From positions 1 to 35,194 of the forward strand of contig JALWZB010000141.1 of the NCBI GenBank assembly GCA_027002995.1: a stretch of DNA of 35,194 bases, given 5' to 3'. A model generated the notes under the pieces. That model made no database searches, had not been told where the DNA came from, and was given only the letters and a program-made list of their open reading frames with translations. The DNA comes from Desulfurococcales archaeon. GTDB taxonomy: Archaea; Thermoproteota; Thermoprotei_A; Sulfolobales; NBVN01. This document shows, one piece after another, positions 16,425 through 24,743 of this stretch. A program made the position numbers and the translations under genes. Position 1 is the stretch's first letter, and each line of letters starts with the position of its first letter.

Positions 16425-18419
16425 ATGGTTAACCTCCCCCTCACCCAACCCGAAGTGCTTTTTCTACTACCTGTGATCTCCTGCCTCCTCTGCTCCGCCG
16501 CATCCCTCATCCTAAGGAAGGGTGTTGTGGCGCGTGCTCTTACCTCGCTACTGACATCACTTTCCTCCGTCCTCATGCTGGTCGTGGCCCTGATGTGCGC
16601 CCTCTTCGGGGTGAGGATACGCTTAAGCATTGCGACAGGTCTTTGGGGATCCTCAAACACCGTGCCCTGGCCGCTCAATACTATTGTGTTCGGGATCGAT
16701 GGCCTCTCCGCTACTTTCGTCCTAATGCTCGGCATCGTGGGTCTAGCATCATCCATATACTCACTAAGCTATCTGAGGAGGTTTGAGGGTGAGTATGACC
16801 TGCGTTTCTTCGGTGTTAACTACTCGCTATTCATCCTGCTGATGTACCTCGTTGTGACTGTTCGCGACCTCTTCTGGTTCTTCATTTTCTGGGAGCTCAT
16901 GACGCTGACATCTCAATTCCTAGTGTCCTTCGAGTACCGTAGGAGAGTGGCGGTAGCTGCTGGCCTGAAGTACTTCACCCTGACTAAGGTGCTGGCTGAA
17001 CTCATGATTGCTGGAGGCGTAGCCGTGATTGTTCTTGGAGGTTTACCGCATGGGACGGGGTTCCGGGAGGTCGCTACGTCACTTAACGCGATGCTCTCCA
17101 GTGAGCCTGTGATAGCGATGATTGCTATCGGTCTATTCTTTGCTGGCCTCATGGTTAAGGCCTCGCTGACCCCCCTACACGTTTGGTTACCCGACGCCCA
17201 CCCTGAAGCCCCCAGCAACGTGTCGGCACTGCTCAGCGGTATAATGATTAAGGTCAGCGTCTACATGATGTTCAGGCTATTCCTCTTCTTCAGCCCGCCG
17301 AACCTGCTGTGGGGAGCGATACTATCGTTTGCTGGGGCCGCGACCCTAACCTACGGAACCATGATGGCGTTAAAGCAGGTGGACAGTAAGAGGTTGCTCG
17401 CGTACCACAGCGTCGGTCAGATAGGGTACGTCGTCCTCGGCTTGGGTGCGTGCGTGACCCTACTCTCCATGAGTCCCCCGAACCCGGCGCTCGCGGCGGT
17501 TGCCGCGCTAGCTTCCCTCTACCACGCCCTCAACCACGCTGTATTCAAGTCGCTCCTCTTCCTGAACGCTGGCTCGGTGGAGTACGTGACTGGGACTAGG
17601 GACCTCAACGTTTTAGGGGGGTTGGGTAAGGTGATGCCTGCCACGGCGTTAACGGCGTTGATAGCGTCGTTCTCGATCGCTGGTATCCCTCCGTTCAACG
17701 GTTTCGTGAGTAAGTGGTTAATTTACTCATCAACAATGACTGTCCGCGGGTACCTGCCGGTTCTGGGTTTCCTCGCTCTCTTCATTTCCTCAGTAACTAC
17801 CGCTAGCTTCATAAAGTTCTACACCTCGATCTTCGGCAAGCCCTCACGTAAGTCCTTCAGTAACGCGCGTGAGGTTCCCGCCTCCATGCTGGTTGCTCAG
17901 CTACTGCTTGCCTCCCTCTGCGTCCTCCTAGGTGTCCTCCCTGGCCTAGCATTCACCCTCCTTAAGCCCGCCTTAGTTAGTGCTGGCTTGAGCATCGCTG
18001 GCTTAGGTGTTAGCTTAACGGCCTTCTCAATACCTTCCGTAGCCATTAACTACCCGACCCTGATAGCCGCGACCCTCTTCCCGGTTGCTGGCGTTATTTA
18101 CGCTGTCCTGAGTGGTAGGGAGGTGCACGGTATTGAGGGGTGGGCGTGCGGTGCCTTGAGGAGCCCGCACTCCCTCTCCCCTCCAGCCAAGTCTTACTAT
18201 GAAGTGTTTGAGGAGGAGTTCCGCGGGTTCTACAGGGTTGGGGAGGCGCTGTATGATTACGTGGTTATTAGGGGCTCCCAAGCACTGCGCGCTATCCTTA
18301 GGGGGGCTCAGCACTTGACTGAAAGTCCCTCACCCATGTCGGCGCTGACCGCGCTCGTGCTGATGGTGGCGCTCCTACTCTGCCTAACGCTTAAGTTGAT
18401 GGGGGTGATGCTCCCGTGA
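16425..18419 (+). CDS. Energy-converting hydrogenase proton-pumping membrane subunit (HyfB/NuoL/MrpD-like)
   Basis: FWFFIFWELMTLTSQFLVSFEYRR, PLHVWLPDAHPEAPSNVSALLSGIMIKVSVYMMFR. Confidence 0.93.
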   Translation: MVNLPLTQPEVLFLLPVISCLLCSAASLILRKGVVARALTSLLTSLSSVLMLVVALMCALFGVRIRLSIATGLWGSSNTVPWPLNTIVFGIDGLSATFVLMLGIVGLASSIYSLSYLRRFEGEYDLRFFGVNYSLFILLMYLVVTVRDLFWFFIFWELMTLTSQFLVSFEYRRRVAVAAGLKYFTLTKVLAELMIAGGVAVIVLGGLPHGTGFREVATSLNAMLSSEPVIAMIAIGLFFAGLMVKASLTPLHVWLPDAHPEAPSNVSALLSGIMIKVSVYMMFRLFLFFSPPNLLWGAILSFAGAATLTYGTMMALKQVDSKRLLAYHSVGQIGYVVLGLGACVTLLSMSPPNPALAAVAALASLYHALNHAVFKSLLFLNAGSVEYVTGTRDLNVLGGLGKVMPATALTALIASFSIAGIPPFNGFVSKWLIYSSTMTVRGYLPVLGFLALFISSVTTASFIKFYTSIFGKPSRKSFSNAREVPASMLVAQLLLASLCVLLGVLPGLAFTLLKPALVSAGLSIAGLGVSLTAFSIPSVAINYPTLIAATLFPVAGVIYAVLSGREVHGIEGWACGALRSPHSLSPPAKSYYEVFEEEFRGFYRVGEALYDYVVIRGSQALRAILRGAQHLTESPSPMSALTALVLMVALLLCLTLKLMGVMLP

Positions 18420-19357
18420 GTGCCGCATCGCCCTTACTGGCGTGCGCCTTCATACTGGTTAACGTTGCTTCACTAGCTGTTCTCGCACTGATTCTTGACG
18501 GTGTGGATAGGAAGGTTAGGGCTAGGGTGCAGCGTAGGGTTGGCCCGCCAATACTTCAGACTCTCTACGACGTGCTTAAGCTGTATAGGAGGCCCGTAAC
18601 GCGTGATGAGCTAGCAGGTCCCTTCCACTCGGTAGCCCCTGCCCTAGCGTTCGCTACGTCCCTAGTCGGTGCGGCCGTGATCCCCTCACTACTCCCTACC
18701 AGTGGCTTCCAGGGCGACCTAATAGTTGCCGTCTACCTAATCTCCTCAGTATCCGCCATAACCTCGTTCGGCGCCGCGTCATCCGGGATACCCTTCAGCG
18801 TGGTTGGTGGGTGGAGGGAGGCGTCATTAATGATGACTTCCGAGCTAGTCCTCGGAGCTACGGTGGCGGCCATAGCAAGCTCCAGCGGGTCGCTAATGCT
18901 TTCCTCCCTAATGCCGTTAATCCGGCCGAGCACCGTTAAGGTCTCACCGATAATTGCGTTGGCTAGCCTAGCATTACTAACATACGTTGAGGGAGGCAGG
19001 CTACCCTTCGAGATAGCTGAGGCGGAGCCCGAGCTGGCTGGCGGGGTTGCGTCAGGCTACGGTGGCCCGTCACTAGCCCTCCTCATGCACTCGCTACTGC
19101 TTAAACGCGTGTTGCTGGCGACGCTCTTCCTAGACCTGCTTGTCCCGTGGGGCGCGATCAGCAACGCGTTAGGCGCGCCTCTCGGGCTCGCCGTGAGGGC
19201 GCTGGCCTTCACCCTAGCCCTGACCCTGGTTTCCTTGGTGAGCGCCGTCATTGAGGCGCTGTACGGGAGGTGCAGGCCAGGTCACGCGATATCGATTGTG
19301 AAGAAAGCGTTAATTGTTTCGGGGGTGGCGTTGATTGCGGCGTGCGTCGGGTTCTGA
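18416..19357 (+). CDS. Hydrogenase membrane anchor, NuoH/HyfC/HycD-like
   Basis: DRKVRARVQRRVGPPILQTLYDVLKLYRR; EGGRLPFEIAEAEPELAGGVASGYGGP. Confidence 0.93.
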   Translation: MSAASPLLACAFILVNVASLAVLALILDGVDRKVRARVQRRVGPPILQTLYDVLKLYRRPVTRDELAGPFHSVAPALAFATSLVGAAVIPSLLPTSGFQGDLIVAVYLISSVSAITSFGAASSGIPFSVVGGWREASLMMTSELVLGATVAAIASSSGSLMLSSLMPLIRPSTVKVSPIIALASLALLTYVEGGRLPFEIAEAEPELAGGVASGYGGPSLALLMHSLLLKRVLLATLFLDLLVPWGAISNALGAPLGLAVRALAFTLALTLVSLVSAVIEALYGRCRPGHAISIVKKALIVSGVALIAACVGF

Positions 19358-19358
19358 G

Positions 19359-21056
19359 GTGCTGGGCAGGGTTGTTGAGACGCTTAAGCGCTTGGGCGCC
19401 GAGAGCGTGACGGTTACGCAGGAGGGGGTAGTGCTCTCTACCGTGACTAAGGATAGGTTAAGGGACTTCGTGAGGGCTTTGATTAGGGAGTACGGTGAGT
19501 CCTTAAGGCACTCAACATGCATGGGGACCGACTTAAGGCCTGTTAGGGGGTCCTTCAGCGTTACCCACGTGCTGGCGCTGGATGGTTTACGCCTGTACCT
19601 ACTGGTGGAGACCGAGGCCTTCGGCAACAGACCTAAGGTACCTTCACTAACCCCGCTCCTGCCAGCCGCTAACTGGGCTGAGAGGGAGGCGAGGGACTTA
19701 CTCGGCATTGAGTTCGAGGGCCATCCTGAACCTGTTAAGTTAATACTGCCGGACCCGTGGCCTGAGGGCGTGTTCCCCCTCAGGAAGGACTACCCCTACA
19801 ATAAGAAGCTTTACGAGACGCCGGCGCAGGTGCGTGGGGTGAGGGGCGAGCCCAGGTTCTTCTCCGCGAAGCCTTCCCCTCCGTCGGAAAGTGTTAGGGA
19901 GGGCTGCGCATTAATACCTGTGGGGCCTTACCACCCAGCGCTTCACGAGCCGGAGTACTATGAGCTCTACGTTGAGGGGGAGAGGATCGTTGAGGCTAGG
20001 TATAGAGGTTTCTTCGTGCATAGGGGGATGGAGAAGCTTGCAGAGTCTAGGATGACGATTAACCAAGTTCCCTTCCTGGCTGAGAGGATCTGCGGTATAT
20101 GCGGCTATACCCACGCGTGCGCGTACTGTCAGGCGGTGGAGGCAGCGGCCAGGATAGAGGTGCCTGAGAGGGCACTCTACATAAGGTCAATACTCCTCGA
20201 GATCGAGAGGCTCCATAGCCATATCCTGTGGTTTGGTGTCGCCTTCCATATGCTTGGGTTTGACACAGGCTTTATGGCGATGTGGAGGATTAGGGAGGAG
20301 GTTATGAGGGTTGCTGAGGCCCTCACAGGCAACAGGAAGACATACGGCATGAACCTAGTTGGTGGGGTGAGGAGGGACATAGACGAGGGTAAGGCGTCAC
20401 TCGTGCTGAGGATGCTTGAGTCCGTTGAGGGAGAGTTCAGGAGGTTCTGCGACTCCGTCCTCTCAATGCGTGAGGTCGTTGAGAGGGTTAAGGAGGTGGG
20501 TGTGCTCACCCGTGAGGACGCGCGGAGGCTCGGGGCCGTAGGTCCTCACGCCAGGGCGTCGGGGCTGGGGATAGATGTTAGGGTCGACCACCCCTACGCC
20601 GCCTACAGGTTCGTCGACGTTAACGTAGCTGTTAGGGACTCGTGCGATGTCCTAGCCAGGATACTGGTGAGGTATGATGAGGTCATCGAGTCCGTGCGCC
20701 TAATCAGGGAGCTCCTCAAGAACATGCCTAAGGGAGAGCTAATGGCTGAGTACGGTGACCTACCCCCGCTACGGGTAGGGCTCGGGGCAACGGAAGCGCC
20801 TAGGGGTGAGGACATTCACCTCGTGATCACTGGTAGGGGGAATAAGCTCTACAGGTGGAGACCCAGGGCACCCTCGTACGTCAACTTAGCGACAGTCCCC
20901 ACGATGCTTGAGGGGGAGAGACTGGCTAACGCACCCATAATAATAGCCAGCATAGACCCCTGCTTCTCCTGCACGGATCACGTGGTAGTGGTTGATTTGA
21001 GGACCGGGGTGAGGAGACGTATGAACCTACTTAGGAATGCATTAACGCGTGGGTGA
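19359..21056 (+). CDS. Group-4 [NiFe] hydrogenase large subunit, NuoC-NuoD fusion (HycE-like)
   Basis: NuoC-like AANWAEREARDLLGIEFEGHPEPVKLILPDPWPEGVFPLRKDY; Ni motifs RICGICGYTHACAYCQAVE and DPCFSCTDH. GTG 19359 follows the hyfC-like stop; ORF-track start is 19335. Confidence 0.95.
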   Translation: MLGRVVETLKRLGAESVTVTQEGVVLSTVTKDRLRDFVRALIREYGESLRHSTCMGTDLRPVRGSFSVTHVLALDGLRLYLLVETEAFGNRPKVPSLTPLLPAANWAEREARDLLGIEFEGHPEPVKLILPDPWPEGVFPLRKDYPYNKKLYETPAQVRGVRGEPRFFSAKPSPPSESVREGCALIPVGPYHPALHEPEYYELYVEGERIVEARYRGFFVHRGMEKLAESRMTINQVPFLAERICGICGYTHACAYCQAVEAAARIEVPERALYIRSILLEIERLHSHILWFGVAFHMLGFDTGFMAMWRIREEVMRVAEALTGNRKTYGMNLVGGVRRDIDEGKASLVLRMLESVEGEFRRFCDSVLSMREVVERVKEVGVLTREDARRLGAVGPHARASGLGIDVRVDHPYAAYRFVDVNVAVRDSCDVLARILVRYDEVIESVRLIRELLKNMPKGELMAEYGDLPPLRVGLGATEAPRGEDIHLVITGRGNKLYRWRPRAPSYVNLATVPTMLEGERLANAPIIIASIDPCFSCTDHVVVVDLRTGVRRRMNLLRNALTRG

Positions 21057-21062
21057 TGGTCG

Positions 21063-21560
21063 ATGGGCAGGCTACAGGTAATGGTCGAGGGTCTGGGCAA
21101 GCGAGTCGTCACTGAAGCGTACCCTTGGGCACCGCTGGAGGTTCCCGAGGGCTTCAGGGGTAAGCCAGTAATAGATCCTGAAAAGTGCGTTGGTTGCGGT
21201 TCATGCGTTAACGCCTGCCCGCCGAACGCGTTAACCTTGAGTGATGATGGGCGTCACCGCGTGGTTAAGCTGTTCCTCGGGCGATGCATTTTCTGCGGTA
21301 GGTGTGAGGAGGTGTGCCCATTCAACGCCATTGAGTTAACTAAGGAATTCGAGCTAGCAACCTCAAGCACCGAGGACTTAGTTCAGGAGGTTAGGCTGGT
21401 TATGGCTAAGTGCACTGTCTGCGGCAGGCCCTACGCCACGTTAAGGGAGGTTAGGAAGGTCGCTGAGTCGCTACCGGAGAACCTGAGAGGCTTAGCCTAT
21501 GTCTGCCCTGACTGCAGGGGGAGGATCTCATCATACTTCGTGGGGTTCGCTAGGAGGTGA
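21063..21560 (+). CDS. 2[4Fe-4S] hydrogenase ferredoxin subunit (HycF-like, C-terminal CxxC pairs)
   Basis: CVGCGSCVNACPPNALTL, CIFCGRCEEVCPFNAIEL, then CTVCGRPYA ... CPDCRG. Confidence 0.92.
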   Translation: MGRLQVMVEGLGKRVVTEAYPWAPLEVPEGFRGKPVIDPEKCVGCGSCVNACPPNALTLSDDGRHRVVKLFLGRCIFCGRCEEVCPFNAIELTKEFELATSSTEDLVQEVRLVMAKCTVCGRPYATLREVRKVAESLPENLRGLAYVCPDCRGRISSYFVGFARR

Positions 21561-22114
21561 GCTGCGTGGGGACGTGGTTCAGGAGAAGCACGTGGGTCTT
21601 CCACCTGAACTCCGGGTCGTGTAACGGGTGCGACATAGAGGTTCTTAACATGTTCGCCCCCACGCAGGACGTTGAGCGCCTCGGCGTTAAGCTAGTGGGG
21701 TCCCCCCTACACGCCGACGTCATAGTTTTCACAGGACCCGTCACGTTCCAAGCCCTCCCCTACGTTATTGAGGCGTTGAAGGCTGTCCCCAACCCTAAGG
21801 CAGTGGTTGCGTGCGGGTCATGCGCGTGCGGTGGGGGTATATGGCATGACTCATACAACGTTGTGGGAGGGATTAACGCCCTCTACGAGATCCTTGATGC
21901 CTTAGGAATCCCGAGACCGCCTACGGTCTACGTGCCTGGGTGCCCGCCGAAGCCGGAGGCGATGATGTATGGGGTGTTACTGGCTAGGGGCATGGTGGGG
22001 CAGAGGCAGAGGAGGGAGGTCTACGTGGAGGAGGTAAAGGAGGTTGAGGCTCCCCAAGATGTTAGGGAAGTGGTTGCTAAGGCGGTGAAGGCCTTCAGGG
22101 GTGGTGAGGCATGA
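21557..22114 (+). CDS. Group-4 [NiFe] hydrogenase small subunit (HycG/NuoB-like)
   Basis: NSGSCNGCDIEVLNMFAPTQDVERLGVKLVGSPLHADVIVFTGPVT, ACGSCACGGGIWHDSYNVVGG, YVPGCPPKPEAMMYGV. Confidence 0.95.
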   Translation: MSCVGTWFRRSTWVFHLNSGSCNGCDIEVLNMFAPTQDVERLGVKLVGSPLHADVIVFTGPVTFQALPYVIEALKAVPNPKAVVACGSCACGGGIWHDSYNVVGGINALYEILDALGIPRPPTVYVPGCPPKPEAMMYGVLLARGMVGQRQRREVYVEEVKEVEAPQDVREVVAKAVKAFRGGEA

Positions 22115-22398
22115 ACACTGCCCACATCCTCTCCTGGTTCGTGCCCGCCGTGACCTCAATCTTCCTGGCGGCCTTCACCCTATACATCGTGAGGGTCGTT
22201 AGGGGGCCGACGCTCCCGGACATCGTGTTAGCGATTGACTGCCTGTCGTACGACCTGGCGGTGTTCGTCGCCCTAATGTCGCTTTACTACGGCACGCCCT
22301 TCCTCGTCATCGGCGCGTTACTCCTGTCCCTCTGGGCGTTCATATTCGACGTGTTCGTGTCCAAGTACCTTGTGAGGAAGGACTTAGGGGGTGGGTAG
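22111..22398 (+). CDS. mrpF: Na+/H+ antiporter subunit MrpF-like
   Basis: RVVRGPTLPDIVLAIDCLSYDLAVFVALMSLYYGTPFL; small 3-TM protein in a Mrp cluster. Confidence 0.88.
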   Translation: MNTAHILSWFVPAVTSIFLAAFTLYIVRVVRGPTLPDIVLAIDCLSYDLAVFVALMSLYYGTPFLVIGALLLSLWAFIFDVFVSKYLVRKDLGGG

Positions 22399-22400
22399 CG

Positions 22401-22790
22401 GTGGTTAACGCGGTGGTGGATCAGGTACTGCTCTACGTCGGGATGGCCTTAGTCACCGTTGGGGCTGTCTACGACTTAATAGCTGGGATAGGCATGGCTA
22501 GGTTCCCGAACTTCTTCGTGAGGCTCCACGCGGCAACCATAGGTGCGGTGGGTGGTGCGGCGCTTCCCCTAGTCGGTGTTGCCCTGATAGCGCTTGCGTC
22601 GGATCAGCTAGGACCCTACAGGTTCGGGGTGTGCGCGGTGTGCTTGCTGACGGCTGCCGCGATACTGATAACTGCCCCTACGGGTTCACACATACTCGCG
22701 TACGCCGCGTACAAGACCCACGCCTCACCTAGGAAGCCCTGCATCCACGACGCCTTAAGGAAGTTCCTTGAGGAGGGTGAGGGAGGATGA
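22401..22790 (+). CDS. mrpG: Na+/H+ antiporter subunit MrpG-like
   Basis: GIGMARFPNFFVRLHAATIGAVGGAALPLVGVAL. Confidence 0.9.
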   Translation: MVNAVVDQVLLYVGMALVTVGAVYDLIAGIGMARFPNFFVRLHAATIGAVGGAALPLVGVALIALASDQLGPYRFGVCAVCLLTAAAILITAPTGSHILAYAAYKTHASPRKPCIHDALRKFLEEGEGG

Positions 22791-23053
22791 ACCCGGCCTT
22801 CGCATTAGGCATAGTCCTGTACCTCTGCGTCACCGCATTAGTAGCGTCGATCCTCGCCATCCGCGCAAGGGACTTAGTGAAGGCTGTGGCGTTCTCCGCC
22901 ATGCAGTCCGTCGCGTACGCCATAATCTACGCGTTGCTCCTCGCCCCAGACATACTGTTTGTTTACGTCGCCGTGGGTGTGGGTATATACCCGATCCTCA
23001 TGCTCTACGCCATATCGAAGACTAAGAGATTCGAGGAGGTGAGTGAGGGTTGA
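22787..23053 (+). CDS. MbhD-like / DUF4040 hydrogenase-antiporter subunit
   Basis: LYLCVTALVASILAIRARDLVKAVAFSAMQSVAYAIIYALLLAPDILFVYVAVGVGIYPILMLYAI. Confidence 0.85.
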   Translation: MNPAFALGIVLYLCVTALVASILAIRARDLVKAVAFSAMQSVAYAIIYALLLAPDILFVYVAVGVGIYPILMLYAISKTKRFEEVSEG

Positions 23054-23841
23054 GGAAGGCCTCCTACATCGCGCTGGCCGTGGTGGGGTGTGCGGCGTTA
23101 ACGCTCGTAGCGGTGCTCGGCACCTTCGCGAGCCCCAACACCTTAAGCAGGGTTAGGGCTCTAGGGGAGTTCATCCTTTACAACACCTTCAATGTCTTCA
23201 GCAAGCGCTGGTGGGCAGGAAGCCCGGAGGCGGTGACGGCAGTACTTTGGGACTACAGAGGGCTGGACACTATCTTCGAGACCACCGTGCTCTACGCCGC
23301 AGTAGCTGGGTGCGTCGTCCTAGGCTACACCAGCCTACTGAAGCGGGGCAGGGGACGTGACGAGGCAGGCGGGGGCCTAACCGTCGTCGTTAAGGCGGCC
23401 ACGAAGATACTTTTCGCCTTAATACTGATAACTTCAGTTAATGTCGCCCTTCACGGCTACATAACCCCCGGAGGAGGTTTCGCGGGAGGCTCAACCTTCG
23501 CCATAGCCCCGCTACTAGTCATAGCGGCGTACTCCACTGAGAAAGTTGTGCGGATGGGGTTCAGGTTCCTTAGCTCGGCGGTTATGAGGAGTGCTGGGTT
23601 GCTGGCCCTAGCGCTGGTGGTGCTCTCGCCGCTGATATACTACGGCTTCGTCCTCCAGAACCAGCTAAAGCCCAACTCCGGGTTCCCCGGGTACCCGGCC
23701 TTCCTAGGCCCGCTCTTCTTGGGCGGGTCCCTCCTCTACCTCAACTTCGCGGAGTTCCTTGTTGTTGGTATGGAGTTCGTCTTGGTCTTCCTAGCATTCC
23801 ACTTCATGGATAAGCTGATGGGGGGTGAGGGCAGTGGTTAG
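23050..23841 (+). CDS. mrpB: MrpB-domain protein (MbhE/F-like fusion)
   Basis: LDTIFETTVLYAAVAGCVVLG and VNVALHGYITPGGGFAGGSTFAIAPLLVIAAYS, hallmarks of MrpA C-terminus and MrpB. Confidence 0.9.
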   Translation: MRKASYIALAVVGCAALTLVAVLGTFASPNTLSRVRALGEFILYNTFNVFSKRWWAGSPEAVTAVLWDYRGLDTIFETTVLYAAVAGCVVLGYTSLLKRGRGRDEAGGGLTVVVKAATKILFALILITSVNVALHGYITPGGGFAGGSTFAIAPLLVIAAYSTEKVVRMGFRFLSSAVMRSAGLLALALVVLSPLIYYGFVLQNQLKPNSGFPGYPAFLGPLFLGGSLLYLNFAEFLVVGMEFVLVFLAFHFMDKLMGGEGSG

Positions 23842-24250
23842 TGTTGCCTACGTTATTTACGTCGCGTCATTCATAACCCTAGCTTGTACTGCGGCCGTGG
23901 GGGTTTACGGAGTCCTAGCTAAGAGGAACATCATCAAGAAGATCATAGCCCTCACAATAGTTGGGGATACCGCGAACACCTTCGCCATACTCCTAGGGTT
24001 CAGGGTTTCAGCGAACGTCATGCCGCCGGTGCTTCCTAGCCTGAACCCGAGTAAGGAGTTACTGACGCGCTTCGCTGGGGCCGCGGTGGACCCTGTGCCC
24101 CAAGCCCTCGTCATAACGGCGATAGTGATTAACCTAGCGATAACTGCGTTCCTCCTCTTCCTCGCTGTCCGTATTTACTCCCTCTACGGCACGCTGGACT
24201 ACGGTAAGGTAATCCGGGTTAGGAGGGGTGAGCTGGATGGTGAGGGCTAA
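23825..24250 (+). CDS. mrpC: MrpC (NuoK-like) antiporter subunit
   Basis: VYGVLAKRNIIKKIIALTIVGDTANTFAILLGFR ... DPVPQALVITAIVINLAITAFLLFLAVRIY. Confidence 0.92.
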   Translation: MRAVVSVAYVIYVASFITLACTAAVGVYGVLAKRNIIKKIIALTIVGDTANTFAILLGFRVSANVMPPVLPSLNPSKELLTRFAGAAVDPVPQALVITAIVINLAITAFLLFLAVRIYSLYGTLDYGKVIRVRRGELDGEG

Positions 24251-24740
24251 GGCGTACGTGGTTACCGCGCTCCTGCTCTTCGCAATATACCTAATGCTGG
24301 CGGGCTCGTTATCGAGTACGGACCTGATCTTCGGGGCTGCCGCCGCTGCATGCGTCTCCGCCATAGTGTGTGGCGTCCTAGTAAGGGATCCGGGGAAACT
24401 CAGCCCGACTAGGTTAGCGTACCTCATTAAGTACATGTTAAAGTACTTCCTCATCTACGAGGTCAGGGCACACGTAGATGTCGCGAGGAGGGCGTTAAGC
24501 CCGTCACTCCCCATAAACCCAGGATTCGTTGAGGTCCCCTACGACTTAAGGAGTGAGTACGCGGTGCTAACCGTGGCTAACTCAGTCACGAACACCCCAG
24601 GCACCGTAACCGTTGCTGTCGACGAGAAGGGCAAGAAGCTGTACATTCACTGGATAGACGTTAAGGCGGTCGACCCTAGGAGGTGTAGGGAGCTGATAAC
24701 GAGGGAGTTTGAGGAGTACGCTAGGAAAATTTTTGATTGA
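24228..24740 (+). CDS. mrpE: MrpE antiporter subunit
   Basis: YLIKYMLKYFLIYEVRAHVDVARRALSPSLPINPGFVEVPYDLRSEYAVLTVANSVTNTPGTVTVAVDEKGKKLYIHWIDV. Confidence 0.92.
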   Translation: MSWMVRAKAYVVTALLLFAIYLMLAGSLSSTDLIFGAAAAACVSAIVCGVLVRDPGKLSPTRLAYLIKYMLKYFLIYEVRAHVDVARRALSPSLPINPGFVEVPYDLRSEYAVLTVANSVTNTPGTVTVAVDEKGKKLYIHWIDVKAVDPRRCRELITREFEEYARKIFD

Positions 24741-24743
24741 GGG

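Noticed and set aside
21410-21540. Extra C-terminal CxxC pairs in the hydrogenase ferredoxin subunit as a possible novel domain
   Set aside because: HycF-type proteins already carry similar C-terminal cysteine pairs, so this is family-typical.
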